64,000 nucleotides of DNA, from the NCBI RefSeq assembly GCF_000156715.1, contig NZ_DS999316.1, positions 635,859 through 699,858 of the forward strand, given 5' to 3'. This document shows, one piece after another, positions 40,916 through 51,159 of this stretch. Source of the stretch: Francisella philomiragia subsp. philomiragia ATCC 25015. Lineage in GTDB: Bacteria; Pseudomonadota; Gammaproteobacteria; Francisellales; Francisellaceae. Under the pieces are notes generated by a model, which did not search any database, was not told the DNA's origin, and saw only the letters and a list, made by a program, of their open reading frames with translations. A program made the translations under genes and the position numbers. Position 1 is the stretch's first letter; each line of letters begins with the position of its first letter.

Positions 40916-41659
40916 ATGAAAAATATTTTAATCACAGGTGCTAATGGTGGAATTGGATCTGCCATAGCATTAGCTGCAGCAAAAGCTGGTTATAATGTTG
41001 GTTTACAGTATAATAAAAATCATGAGAATATTGATAAACTAAAAACTCAGCTATCTAGCTATAATATCAATATTTCTACTCATTGCGCTGATATAGCAAA
41101 TGAAGAAGATATCAAAAAAATGTTTGATGAATTTATATCTGACCATGGTTCTATATATGCCCTTATAAATAATGCTAGTACAATTTTTCATACCTCTCGG
41201 TTAGAAGATATGAGTGCCGATCGTCTGCAAAAAGTATTCCAAGTAAATGCTATCGGGAATATTCTATGTGCAAAGTATGCTATAAAAAATATGTCACAAA
41301 AATATGGCTATAGTGGTGGTAAGATTATTAATATATCATCTGGCGCATCTCGCTCAGGCTCTCCTAATGAGTATATAGATTACGCTTGTACTAAAGGTGC
41401 GATTGATACTCTTACAAAAGGTTTATCAAGAGAACTAGCTGATGAAGGAATCCTTGTAAACTGTATAAGACCTGGCTCTACATATACAGATATCCATAAA
41501 CTCTCGGGCGATGCCGATAGAGTTAACAAGATCAAACATAAAATCCCGCTTAAAAGAGGTGGTTATCCTGAAGAGATTGCTAGTGGGGTTATATGGCTAT
41601 TATCAGATGGCGCAAACTACTGCACCGGTACTATTATTGATATCACTGGTGGATTGTAA
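40916..41659 (+). CDS. SDR family NAD(P)-dependent oxidoreductase
   Basis: A 247-residue short-chain dehydrogenase. It has the Rossmann glycine motif TGANGGIGSA, the NNAS segment of the core, the catalytic serine in NISSGASRSG, and the YACTK active site (YxxxK) near residue 156. It resembles FabG-like 3-oxoacyl reductases and sugar dehydrogenases, so the substrate is open. The start at 40916 is preferred to the in-frame GTG at 40889, which lies inside glpT. It follows glpT with a 10-base gap. Confidence 0.85.
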   Translation: MKNILITGANGGIGSAIALAAAKAGYNVGLQYNKNHENIDKLKTQLSSYNINISTHCADIANEEDIKKMFDEFISDHGSIYALINNASTIFHTSRLEDMSADRLQKVFQVNAIGNILCAKYAIKNMSQKYGYSGGKIINISSGASRSGSPNEYIDYACTKGAIDTLTKGLSRELADEGILVNCIRPGSTYTDIHKLSGDADRVNKIKHKIPLKRGGYPEEIASGVIWLLSDGANYCTGTIIDITGGL

Positions 41660-41729
41660 AAGTGAAACTTATATTAATAAAGTTCCTTTTTTAAATGCTT
41701 CAGATATTTTTAATTTCATAACATTTAGA

Positions 41730-42680
41730 CTAGATAAACTTTGCCTCTAAACCATTATTTATGAGCCTAATAATTTGAGCTTCAGATAACTTCAAAGCTT
41801 GAGCTATCTGCCTATAGTTTTCATTAAGATAACCTCCAAAATATGCAGGATCATCCGAATTGATAGTTACTTTAACACCCTTTTCTAAAAGTTTAGCCGC
41901 TGGATGATCAGATAAGTTACTTGTAACTTTTAAGCATTTATTTGATAATGGACACATTGTTAAAGCTATATTATCTTTTATGATTCTCTGTATTAGTGTC
42001 TCATCATTTAAAATAGCATTACCATGATCTATTCTATCAACCCCTAATATATCTATTGCTTCCCAAATATACTCAACAGGACCTTCTTCACCAGCATGAG
42101 CAACCAAATATAAACCTTCTTTCTTCGCCTGCTCAAAAACTCTTTTAAATTTAGATGGTGGATTTCCTAATTCACTACTATCTAAACCTATGCCTATAAA
42201 GCTCTCACGAAAATCCATTATTTTTTCAAAAGAACATAAAGCATGATTTTCAGATAAATGTCGTAAAAAGCACACTATTATACTTGTTTTTATAGAAAAA
42301 TCTTTCTCTGCTCGCTTAATAGCTTGTGTAACACCACTAAATACTATAGATAAAGATATTCCTCTTTCTAAATGTGCTTGTGGATCTATAAAAATTTCAG
42401 AATGTGTCACATTATCCTGATTTGCCTTGACTAAATAAGCATAGGTTAGATCATAAAAATCTTGCTCAGTCAATATTACAGACATTCCTTGATAATATAA
42501 ATCTAAAAAATCTTGAAGATTATTGAAATTATATGCTCTTTTTATTTCATCTATTGAGCCATATTTAAGATTTACTTTATTTCTTTGCGCTAATTGAAAC
42601 ATCATCTCAGGCTCTAATGTTCCCTCTATATGGAGATGAAGTTCTGCTTTAGGTATTGCTAAAAGATTTTCATAAATCAT
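41730..42680 (-). CDS. Adenine/adenosine deaminase family protein (adenine-type motif)
   Basis: A 316-residue metal-dependent deaminase. It has the N-terminal zinc motif ELHLHIEGTL, HAGEEGP, the DHGNAI segment and the second metal aspartate in INSDDPAYFGG. The sequence CPLSNKCLKV replaces the CPWSS type of classical adenosine deaminases; the CPLSN form is seen in adenine deaminases (fungal Aah1 and the Pseudomonas enzyme), so adenine is the likelier substrate. It begins only 27 bases after the NRPS stop on the same strand and may be part of that transcript. Confidence 0.85.
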   Translation of the reverse strand: MIYENLLAIPKAELHLHIEGTLEPEMMFQLAQRNKVNLKYGSIDEIKRAYNFNNLQDFLDLYYQGMSVILTEQDFYDLTYAYLVKANQDNVTHSEIFIDPQAHLERGISLSIVFSGVTQAIKRAEKDFSIKTSIIVCFLRHLSENHALCSFEKIMDFRESFIGIGLDSSELGNPPSKFKRVFEQAKKEGLYLVAHAGEEGPVEYIWEAIDILGVDRIDHGNAILNDETLIQRIIKDNIALTMCPLSNKCLKVTSNLSDHPAAKLLEKGVKVTINSDDPAYFGGYLNENYRQIAQALKLSEAQIIRLINNGLEAKFI

Positions 42681-42707
42681 ATTTAATTATACTACCAAAT
42701 AAAAGTA

Positions 42708-45700
42708 CTATCCCATTAAAGTTAGTAGATTAGCTATAGAGTTAGAACTTTCAGTTTCTATTTTAAGTAGATTATACAATATCTTGCAGAGTTCCTCTTT
42801 ATCAATACTTAATAAATCTTCCTTAGGAACCTTATAAATACAACAATCATTAACAATTGCTTCTACGGTCAGGAAGTATTCAGAGTTACAAATACTATCG
42901 ATCCCTATATGATCATTGTCTGCTACTATACCAATATTACTTTGCCAGCCACCTGGGGAAGTAATATTAAGCGAAGCAAAACCTCTTTGTAGTAAATACA
43001 AACTATCTGCTTTTTCACCAGTTTCTATAATATGCTTACCTGTATCAAAACTATATAACTTCGCTTTTTTAGCTAATTTCATAACAGTCTCTTCAGAACA
43101 TTTATTAAAGATTTCAAATTTTTTAAAATCTTTCATCCTTGAACTATAAGCATCCTTAACCATATTAGCAATATTTAATGGATTGATTTCTGTCCATTTA
43201 AATCCTAATCTGTCTAATACTTCACTAGTATAATTCTGTTGGATAGTAAACGTTGTATGATCTCCATCTCCTAACCAACCATAGTGCAACATAAAGTCTT
43301 GTATATAAGCCGAGAAAGTTGCAAGATTATATTTATTACGAATACTATTAACAAAATCAACAAAAGAAATCCTTTCTATAGATAATCCGAGTTGATTATC
43401 TATAAGAATATCATCTAGATTAGTTATATTATTACTATATGTGTGATAAATACCATTGTATAAATTCTTCTTATCAAAGATAGTACATATAGCTCTAGCA
43501 GTATCATTAATGCATGACATCTCAGCTGAATATCCATCAAAAACTTCTCCAATATTCAAAATTGATGTCACTGTTTGAAAGAAACCATTATCTTTCAAAT
43601 TTTGCTGATGTTTTAGAGTCTCTGAATTGTATACTAAGTTACCTACACGATATATATTTGCATTGATTCCCTCACTTCTTGCTTTAACAGTTTCATACTC
43701 ACCCTCTAATTTTGTTTTAATATAAACACTATCTATACCTTCTAATTTAGGAATATCTGCCTCGTTAAAAACAATATTTTTCTCTTGATATGATCCAAGT
43801 TCACATACAGAGCGAGTCGATATATAGTGGAATGATATTTTTTTATTTTGCCTTGATATATCTAATAAATTCTTCACAGGTAAAACATTATCATTATAAA
43901 ACTTTTCATATTCACCATAATGACTTACATTAGCTGCAGTATGTATAATAGACTGAATATTCGTTAATGTATCAGAATAAGCATTATCACTTAGCCCTAA
44001 ATTGTCTTTAGATAAATCCCCAGCATATATTTTTATACTGCCATCTTCGAACTTTTTATTCAGTTTGTCGCCAAAGTAGTAATAAAGTTTTTCTTTGGTG
44101 CGCTTAAGGGCATCATCATCATCTTTTCCTCTTACAATGGCTATTATTCTTTTATTTATTTTTATTAACTCATTTAGTATATGGCCTCCTAGAAAACCAG
44201 TAGCTCCTGTTACAAGAACAGTATTAACATCATCAAGCTTAGATATATCAACAGAATCTAACTTATCATATAAGTACTCAATCCTTTTATTTGCATTTAT
44301 TTCTAAAGCTACTAACTCTCTACTTTGCTCACCAGGGTTACTTTCATTTGCTAAGATAATCTGATCAAATTTCAGATTAATATCAAACTCATTAATATTA
44401 ACATTCTCAGTAATATTTCGAATAGTCTTATAATCAAATATATCTGATATTGATAATTTAAGACCTTCAGATTGTAAGGCTGAAATAACAGCTATTGCCT
44501 TAATTGAATTTCCTCCGATAGAAAAGAAAGAATCATCAATTCCTATTTGATTAATTCCTATAATATCAGACCATATTGTAGCTATTTTTTTCTCAATCTC
44601 ATTTCTTGGAGCAATATATTCAGATTGTAAAGCTGACAAATCTGGTTCAGGTAAATTTTTTCTATCAATCTTACCATTTGGCGTTAATGGAAACTTATCA
44701 AGCTTAACGTAAAGATCTGGAATCATATAATTAGGCAATTGTTTAGCTAATTCCTCTTGAATTAAGATATTATCGAAGTCACTCTCAGCAGTATAATATC
44801 CACATAGATACTTATTGTTATTTTTATCATCTAAAGCTAAAACTACTGCATCTTGTATCTCTTTAATATTTGCTAATCTTGTTTCAATTTCTCCTAACTC
44901 CATACGATAACCACGAATTTTAACTTGGAAATCAATACGCCCGAGGAACTCAATATTGCCATCACTCTTCCACCTAGCTAAATCTCCAGTACGGTATATC
45001 CTCTCATCTAAAACATCGTGAAACATGAAGACTTTTTCAGTCAACTCAGGTTGATTCAGATATCCTTTTGCTAATCCATCACCTGCTATACATAACTCTC
45101 CAGGTACTCCTATAGGACAAATATTAAAGTTTTTGTCCAATATATATACTCTATAATTTTTTATAGGTTTACCTATTGGAATATTTAGATAGCCTTTATC
45201 TAAATTTATTGTAGTTGCATAAACTGTTGCTTCAGTTGGACCATATGCATTTACAAGCTGATATGAAGATGGCTGATAATGTTTCAGTTTATCTCCAGCT
45301 GTTATCAAATACTGCAAACATGGAACATCTTTATTTGCAAACTGCTCATAGATTGCTGGAGGCATAAATATATGCGAAATATTATTTTTGTTTATATATT
45401 CAGCTAAAGCATCTGGCGATAGCCTTAATGATTTATCAGAAAAATGTAAGTTAGCTCCAGATACTATAGTTGGAAATATTTCAGATATGGAAACATCAAA
45501 TGCGACTCCAGCATATTTTAAAATTTGACTATCACTTCTAACGTTATACTCATCAATGTACCAATAACAAAAATTACTTAAAGCTTTATGTTGTACTTCT
45601 ACACCTTTCGGTTCTCCAGTAGAACCTGAAGTATAAATAACATAAGCAGGCTGCTCAGTGGAAACTCTAACGCTAGGCTTTTCTGAACAACTAGTATCAA

Positions 45701-48700
45701 TACGATCATCTAAACAGACAATATTTCCTTTATAATTCTGCTGAAGCTCAGAAGATATATATTCTTTATTAGATAGTAAAATTTTAGCAGAACTACTTTC
45801 TAAGATTTTTATTTTTCTATCAAGGGGAAACTCTGGAGATATTGGTACATAAGCCTTTCCACTTTTTAATACTCCTAAAATAGCAATAATCATATTACTG
45901 TGATTATTATCACTCAATATAGCAACAAAATCTTCTTTGGTATTACTCAATAGATAATTTGCTATCGCATTAGCCTGCTCATTTAACTCTTGATATGTTA
46001 AAACTTTTCCCTTATAAGTTAGAGCTATGTTAGTAGGATATTTCTCCACAATTTTATCAAACATATCAATAACTGTTTTATCTTTAGGATAGTTAATATG
46101 TGTATCATTAAACTCATTTAATATAGTCTTTTTTTCCTGAAGCCCAATTAACTCTAGATCTTTTAACTGTTTGCTCTTTTCACTATTAACTATCAGCTTA
46201 AGTAAATTTAAATAATAATTTAAAAAGTTTTCTATAGTAGTAGATTCAAAGAGCTCTTTTTTATACTGTATAGTAGCCTCAAGAGAATCATTATTTGTGC
46301 TTTGTAGTGTAAGAGTAAGATCAAACATAGACTCTTTGACTCTTGGTAAGTCAACATCCACCCTAAAACTATTACCATTATATTTTAAGTTTTTTTCTAG
46401 ATAATTAAAAAAGAAGTTTATAAGAGGTAATCCTCCAGAGCTACTTTTAATATCAGCATCTTGAACTAACTGTTCAAAATTGTAATTCTGATTTTTTAAT
46501 AAATTAAGTGATAGACTCTTTATATTATTAAAATATTCAGAGATAGTTCCAACATCATCAATCTTAACTCTGAAAGGTAAGGTGTGTACAAACATGCCGA
46601 TATGTTCAGATATGCAAGAATTTGTTCTTCCTGTAGTTGCTGTACCAACTGTTATGTCATTTTGCCTTGAATATCTTGATAGAAGTAAACTATATACTCC
46701 CATCATCAACATATATGGTGTAATATCAAGTTCCTGACAGTAAGAAAATATTGTTTTTTTTAAGTTATCATCTATTGATTTACTCAGGTAATTTGCCTTA
46801 CTACTCATATTAGATGACTTTAAGTAGTCAAAAGGAAACTCAATCTCACTCGCACCATCAATTTGTTTAATCCAATAATCTCTAGTGTTCTTATATGACT
46901 CTGATTTAATATAGAAATTCTTATACCAGTATGCATAATCTTTATATTGCACACTAAGCTCTCCAAGATCTATACCATCATATAGATCAAATAACTCTCG
47001 AACAAAAGGTTCTACTGAAGTGCCATCAAATATAATATGATGAAAATCAAATAGTAATACATGATAATCTCTACTTATTTCTAATAAACAAACTCTAAAT
47101 AATGGTGTTTCTGAAAGTTTAAAAGGCTTAATAAAATCTCTAATTGTTATATCAAGTTCTTCAGCAGAGATTTTCTTATATTGCTTAGATACATTAGATT
47201 TAGTATTTATATTCTGTACTACAGCATCATCAGTATATTCAAAGCTAGTTCTCAGAGATTCATGTCTCTGTATTAATTTATCTAAAGCTAAACCAATTTG
47301 CTCTTTATCAATATCTCCAAAAATTTTCAAACATAAAGGTATGTTATAAGTAGTTCCTTGATTTCCTAGAAAATCGGTTACGTATATACCTTTCTGAGAA
47401 CTTGTAACTGGATACTTATCAAGTTTAGGAGCATGTATAATCTCATGATCAGGACTTTTTTCCTGCAAACATTTTGCAAAATCCTGAATTATTGGATTCG
47501 CTAAAATATCTGCTACACTTATTTGATAACCTTTTTTTGAAATTGCTGATACTAAGGATATAGCTAGTATAGAGCTTCCACCAAGTTTAAAAAAATTATC
47601 CAACACACTTATTCTATCGATTTCAAGAATACTTTCAACTTCATTAACTATAATTTGCTCTGCTTCATCTCTTGGTGCAATATACTCAGATTGCAATGCT
47701 GACACATCTGGACTAGGTAAGCTCTTTCTATCAACTTTGCCATTAGGTGTTAATGGAAATTTTTCCATTTTAATATAAATCTCTGGAATCATATAATCAG
47801 GTAAATACTGACTTAGCTGTTCTATGATAAACTCATTATCTAAGTTTTTATCTGATATATAGTATCCACATAAGTATTTATTATTTTTATTATCATCCAA
47901 AGCAACTACAGCTACATCATCAATATTTTCAATACTCGCTAGTCTAGCTTCAATTTCACCTAGCTCAATTCTAAATCCACGAATCTTAACTTGAAAATCA
48001 ATCCTTCCTTGAATTTCAATATTACCATCTTCTCTCCAAATAGCTAAATCACCAGTCTTATATAAAATATCTTTAGTAATTCTTTGATCTCCATCATATT
48101 TAAATGGATTATCTATAAACTTTTCTTTGGTTTGATCTTGCTTATTGAAATAGCCTAAAGCTAAGCTTTCTCCAGCAATACATAATTCTCCTGGAACACC
48201 CACAGGACATAACTTTAGCTCATTATCAACAATATAAATTTGGACATTTGAAAGTGGTTTACCAACTGGTATGTTTTGATAATTTTTATCAACTTGAAAA
48301 TCTGTCACATAAACTGTTGATTCTGTAGGGCCATAGCCATTTATAAAGTTATAAGATCTTTCCGTCCATTCTTTAAGTTTTTCACCACCGACTTCTATAA
48401 AATCAAGTTGTTCATTATTATAAGCCCTTAGATACTGCTCTCCTAGCTGAGTTGTTAGGAAGCACCCTTTAATCTTATTTTTATAGAAATATTTATCTAA
48501 TTCTTCAAGAGACATCCTGACATGCTCTGGTAATATGTGAACAGTCCCACCAACTATTAAAACTGGATATGTTCCCATTATACAAGCATCAAAACTAAAG
48601 CTAGCATATTCAGCAATTTGATCACCAGATTTAAGTTCTCGCTTATCTTTATACCAATAAGAGAAGTTCATAATATTTTGATGAGATAACATAACTCCTT

Positions 48701-49262
48701 TTGGATTCCCTGTCGAACCAGAAGTATATATTAATAGTGCAATATCTTTAGTATCTACATAAATATCTCTATGATAAGTTGATTCTAAACTATCTATCTG
48801 ATCAATATCATTAAATTCACCATCAAATTTTATTTTATCAATTAATATCTTTTCTGAAATCAATGTAACGGCTTGTGCATCATCAAGCATATATTGCACA
48901 CGCTCAAGAGGATACTTCTCATCTATACAAATATATGTATACCCAGCCTTCCATGCTGCAAGCATACTTGCTAGTATTTCTACTCTACGAGTCATATAAA
49001 TAGCAATAATATCTAGTGAGTTTTGCTTTTTTTGGGGTAATGAATTTGCGATTTTATTAATTATTTGATCAAATTGTTTATATGTTAAGCTTTTCCCATC
49101 TGCAACTATAGCTATATTATCTGGATACTCATTTACTGTTTTTTCAAATAAATCAATAGTGGTTTTATTTCTAGGATAAGCTGTATACGTATTATTAAAT
49201 TTATTTAATATTAGATTTTTATCTTCTTTAGATAATAAAGAATAGTTCTCATTATTTTTCAT
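42708..49262 (-). CDS. Dimodular non-ribosomal peptide synthetase A-T-C-A-T-R with C-terminal cNMP-binding-like domain
   Basis: A 2184-residue synthetase. Approximate domains: A1 15-515 (IYTSGSTGNPKG), T1 525-595 (LGGSSILAI), C 610-1040 (HHIIFDG, canonical HHxxxDG), A2 1070-1530 (IYTSGSTGEPKG), T2 1545-1610 (IGGNSIKAI), thioester reductase 1680-2040 (GATGFLGG; YIKTK as YxxxK), and a cyclic-nucleotide-binding-like fold 2055-2184. There is no initial C domain, so A1-T1 loads the starter residue. The product is predicted to be a dipeptide aldehyde released by NADPH, which could cyclise to a pyrazinone as with AusA. Both A domains have the Asp expected for an alpha-amino acid; specificities are unresolved. 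ATG at 49262 (GGAG 7 bases before) is preferred to TTG at 49277. It overlaps the upstream phosphatase gene by 11 bases. Confidence 0.93.
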   Translation of the reverse strand: MKNNENYSLLSKEDKNLILNKFNNTYTAYPRNKTTIDLFEKTVNEYPDNIAIVADGKSLTYKQFDQIINKIANSLPQKKQNSLDIIAIYMTRRVEILASMLAAWKAGYTYICIDEKYPLERVQYMLDDAQAVTLISEKILIDKIKFDGEFNDIDQIDSLESTYHRDIYVDTKDIALLIYTSGSTGNPKGVMLSHQNIMNFSYWYKDKRELKSGDQIAEYASFSFDACIMGTYPVLIVGGTVHILPEHVRMSLEELDKYFYKNKIKGCFLTTQLGEQYLRAYNNEQLDFIEVGGEKLKEWTERSYNFINGYGPTESTVYVTDFQVDKNYQNIPVGKPLSNVQIYIVDNELKLCPVGVPGELCIAGESLALGYFNKQDQTKEKFIDNPFKYDGDQRITKDILYKTGDLAIWREDGNIEIQGRIDFQVKIRGFRIELGEIEARLASIENIDDVAVVALDDNKNNKYLCGYYISDKNLDNEFIIEQLSQYLPDYMIPEIYIKMEKFPLTPNGKVDRKSLPSPDVSALQSEYIAPRDEAEQIIVNEVESILEIDRISVLDNFFKLGGSSILAISLVSAISKKGYQISVADILANPIIQDFAKCLQEKSPDHEIIHAPKLDKYPVTSSQKGIYVTDFLGNQGTTYNIPLCLKIFGDIDKEQIGLALDKLIQRHESLRTSFEYTDDAVVQNINTKSNVSKQYKKISAEELDITIRDFIKPFKLSETPLFRVCLLEISRDYHVLLFDFHHIIFDGTSVEPFVRELFDLYDGIDLGELSVQYKDYAYWYKNFYIKSESYKNTRDYWIKQIDGASEIEFPFDYLKSSNMSSKANYLSKSIDDNLKKTIFSYCQELDITPYMLMMGVYSLLLSRYSRQNDITVGTATTGRTNSCISEHIGMFVHTLPFRVKIDDVGTISEYFNNIKSLSLNLLKNQNYNFEQLVQDADIKSSSGGLPLINFFFNYLEKNLKYNGNSFRVDVDLPRVKESMFDLTLTLQSTNNDSLEATIQYKKELFESTTIENFLNYYLNLLKLIVNSEKSKQLKDLELIGLQEKKTILNEFNDTHINYPKDKTVIDMFDKIVEKYPTNIALTYKGKVLTYQELNEQANAIANYLLSNTKEDFVAILSDNNHSNMIIAILGVLKSGKAYVPISPEFPLDRKIKILESSSAKILLSNKEYISSELQQNYKGNIVCLDDRIDTSCSEKPSVRVSTEQPAYVIYTSGSTGEPKGVEVQHKALSNFCYWYIDEYNVRSDSQILKYAGVAFDVSISEIFPTIVSGANLHFSDKSLRLSPDALAEYINKNNISHIFMPPAIYEQFANKDVPCLQYLITAGDKLKHYQPSSYQLVNAYGPTEATVYATTINLDKGYLNIPIGKPIKNYRVYILDKNFNICPIGVPGELCIAGDGLAKGYLNQPELTEKVFMFHDVLDERIYRTGDLARWKSDGNIEFLGRIDFQVKIRGYRMELGEIETRLANIKEIQDAVVLALDDKNNNKYLCGYYTAESDFDNILIQEELAKQLPNYMIPDLYVKLDKFPLTPNGKIDRKNLPEPDLSALQSEYIAPRNEIEKKIATIWSDIIGINQIGIDDSFFSIGGNSIKAIAVISALQSEGLKLSISDIFDYKTIRNITENVNINEFDINLKFDQIILANESNPGEQSRELVALEINANKRIEYLYDKLDSVDISKLDDVNTVLVTGATGFLGGHILNELIKINKRIIAIVRGKDDDDALKRTKEKLYYYFGDKLNKKFEDGSIKIYAGDLSKDNLGLSDNAYSDTLTNIQSIIHTAANVSHYGEYEKFYNDNVLPVKNLLDISRQNKKISFHYISTRSVCELGSYQEKNIVFNEADIPKLEGIDSVYIKTKLEGEYETVKARSEGINANIYRVGNLVYNSETLKHQQNLKDNGFFQTVTSILNIGEVFDGYSAEMSCINDTARAICTIFDKKNLYNGIYHTYSNNITNLDDILIDNQLGLSIERISFVDFVNSIRNKYNLATFSAYIQDFMLHYGWLGDGDHTTFTIQQNYTSEVLDRLGFKWTEINPLNIANMVKDAYSSRMKDFKKFEIFNKCSEETVMKLAKKAKLYSFDTGKHIIETGEKADSLYLLQRGFASLNITSPGGWQSNIGIVADNDHIGIDSICNSEYFLTVEAIVNDCCIYKVPKEDLLSIDKEELCKILYNLLKIETESSNSIANLLTLMG

Positions 49263-51159
49263 TACATTTAACTCCAAAAAATTTAATTAATATAGCTGTT
49301 TTATCATCTTGAGCTAAAGATTCATCTTCGAATAAGTTTATATCTTCAAGTAATTTTTCTAATTGGTTTGAAGCTGAAAGCTCTGAGCTTGTTATCAAAA
49401 TATTTTTTATTTTATCAATACCATAAAAACCTTGTGATGATTTAGTTTCTGATAGTCCATCAGTATATAAAAGCAAATTCTTGCAATTTACCATATCAAC
49501 AATATCTTCACTATATATAGCATTTGGATCTATACCTAAAACTATATAACCATCATTCAAAGATGCAAATTGATTATCTTTTAACACAATAATAGGTTTA
49601 TCATGCCCTGCATTTGATATATATATTTTGTTATTTTCAAAATCAATTTTCATACATATACAACTAATAAACATATTATTCTTATTATGCTTACACATAT
49701 AACTATTTAATTTTGTAATTATATCTGCACAAGAAATTTCCGACGAAATAAGAAACCTAAATCTAGCTAGTAAAAACAAACTGAAGATACTCGCTGCTGA
49801 ATTTTTTCCCATCGAATCACCAACTAATATCCATAGATTATTTTTTTTATCTCTTCTTATATCATAGATATCTCCACTCAAATCTTCTGCTGAACTATAA
49901 TGTGTTGCTATATCTAAATTTTTAATTTGTGACATATCAATAGTATCAGACATAAACATTTCTTGAATTTGTTTAGCTAAATATAGTTCTGATTTTTTAA
50001 TATTGAATTTTTTTTGAATTTCTATATATCTAAGGATGTCTGTTCTCATCTTTTCTACAGATTCAAATAGTTTTTGAATTTCTATACTCTGTATATTTGA
50101 TGATTCAATTTTTTTATTAAGATTTTTATTATCTACAATATTCTCTAGATGATTAGATAAATCAACTAATGGCAAAATTAATTTATCTATTTTCTTACGC
50201 AAAATTTTTGATAAAAGAATATTTAAAGCTATTAGTAATAAAATAAGAATAATAAAAACAGATAAAACAATAAGTATTAATTTAGTTAAATCGATCTCTG
50301 TTATGATATCAATACTCCCAAAAACAAGACTTTCTTTACGATATATTCGTAACCCATCAATATACCACTCACCATTGACTGGTTGTATTAAAAAATTATC
50401 GTACAAAAGCTTAGGAGTTAAATCACTATCAAACTTAGCGTATGCTGGTCTATCATAGTTATCTTCAACACGCACAAAGACACTTGTATCACTAAAATCT
50501 ATTTCTGACTTTATTAAATTAACTATATCTTTTATATCAATATCTAATGCAGCTACTGCATATATTTCATGATTACTATTAGTTACAGGAAATGAATAAG
50601 TTGCTGTAAATTCGCCAACTTCTTGACTAAATAAATTACTTGTAGGAAGATCAATAAATGCTTTTTTCTCAATCAATGGTTTTTTAAACCATTCTCTATC
50701 ATAATAATTAGTTCCATATTTATCATATATATCTGAAAGCTCTTTTAATTTCACTGTATTATTATATTTATAAAGATAAACTCCTCTAGCTCCATATTTA
50801 GGAGTAATCGCGTAAGCAATACCAAAAATATCCGCATGAGTTAGCAACACATCTTTTGTAAAAGAGATAAGCTGGTCACTAATATAAGGCTTGGATATAG
50901 TAATGTCCGAATCAAGTAAATATAAAGTTTTAATCTCAGCTGAAGATGATGCTATTTCGCGTTCAATTCTATCTGATACTTGATCTATCGATGCATACAT
51001 TCTATTAACTTTAACAGTTTCTTTATATGTAAAAAAAGAAAACAATGATGCTACCAATACTAAAAATATTATAAATATAAGTATATTAATAAACCAATAA
51101 GCTGGCCTATGAAAATACCATGATAAGTTTCTATGAGTATGTTTATTATTAATTTTCAT
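49252..51159 (-). CDS. Membrane sensor with PP2C/SpoIIE (RsbU-like) serine phosphatase domain
   Basis: A 635-residue signalling protein. It has a membrane helix near residues 30-50, a periplasmic dCACHE-like sensor (YDREWFKKP and EFTATYSFPV are typical), a second helix near 290-318, a linker helix, and a SpoIIE/PP2C phosphatase domain about 400-635. Phosphatase motifs seen: SAEDLSGDIYDI, LVGDSMGKNSAAS, NAGHDKPI, LLLYTDGLSE and DDKTAILI. It would dephosphorylate the STAS protein two genes upstream on receipt of an extracellular signal. It shares a 4-base overlap with the ATPase gene and an 11-base overlap with the NRPS gene. Confidence 0.9.
   Translation of the reverse strand: MKINNKHTHRNLSWYFHRPAYWFINILIFIIFLVLVASLFSFFTYKETVKVNRMYASIDQVSDRIEREIASSSAEIKTLYLLDSDITISKPYISDQLISFTKDVLLTHADIFGIAYAITPKYGARGVYLYKYNNTVKLKELSDIYDKYGTNYYDREWFKKPLIEKKAFIDLPTSNLFSQEVGEFTATYSFPVTNSNHEIYAVAALDIDIKDIVNLIKSEIDFSDTSVFVRVEDNYDRPAYAKFDSDLTPKLLYDNFLIQPVNGEWYIDGLRIYRKESLVFGSIDIITEIDLTKLILIVLSVFIILILLLIALNILLSKILRKKIDKLILPLVDLSNHLENIVDNKNLNKKIESSNIQSIEIQKLFESVEKMRTDILRYIEIQKKFNIKKSELYLAKQIQEMFMSDTIDMSQIKNLDIATHYSSAEDLSGDIYDIRRDKKNNLWILVGDSMGKNSAASIFSLFLLARFRFLISSEISCADIITKLNSYMCKHNKNNMFISCICMKIDFENNKIYISNAGHDKPIIVLKDNQFASLNDGYIVLGIDPNAIYSEDIVDMVNCKNLLLYTDGLSETKSSQGFYGIDKIKNILITSSELSASNQLEKLLEDINLFEDESLAQDDKTAILIKFFGVKCNEK

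Noticed and set aside
41511..41750. 79-residue plus-strand frame at the SDR end
   Set aside because: Out-of-frame shadow of the SDR gene and the following gap; no start signal.
44095..44364. 89-residue plus-strand frame within the NRPS
   Set aside because: Antisense to the reductase-domain coding region; no start signal or known motif.
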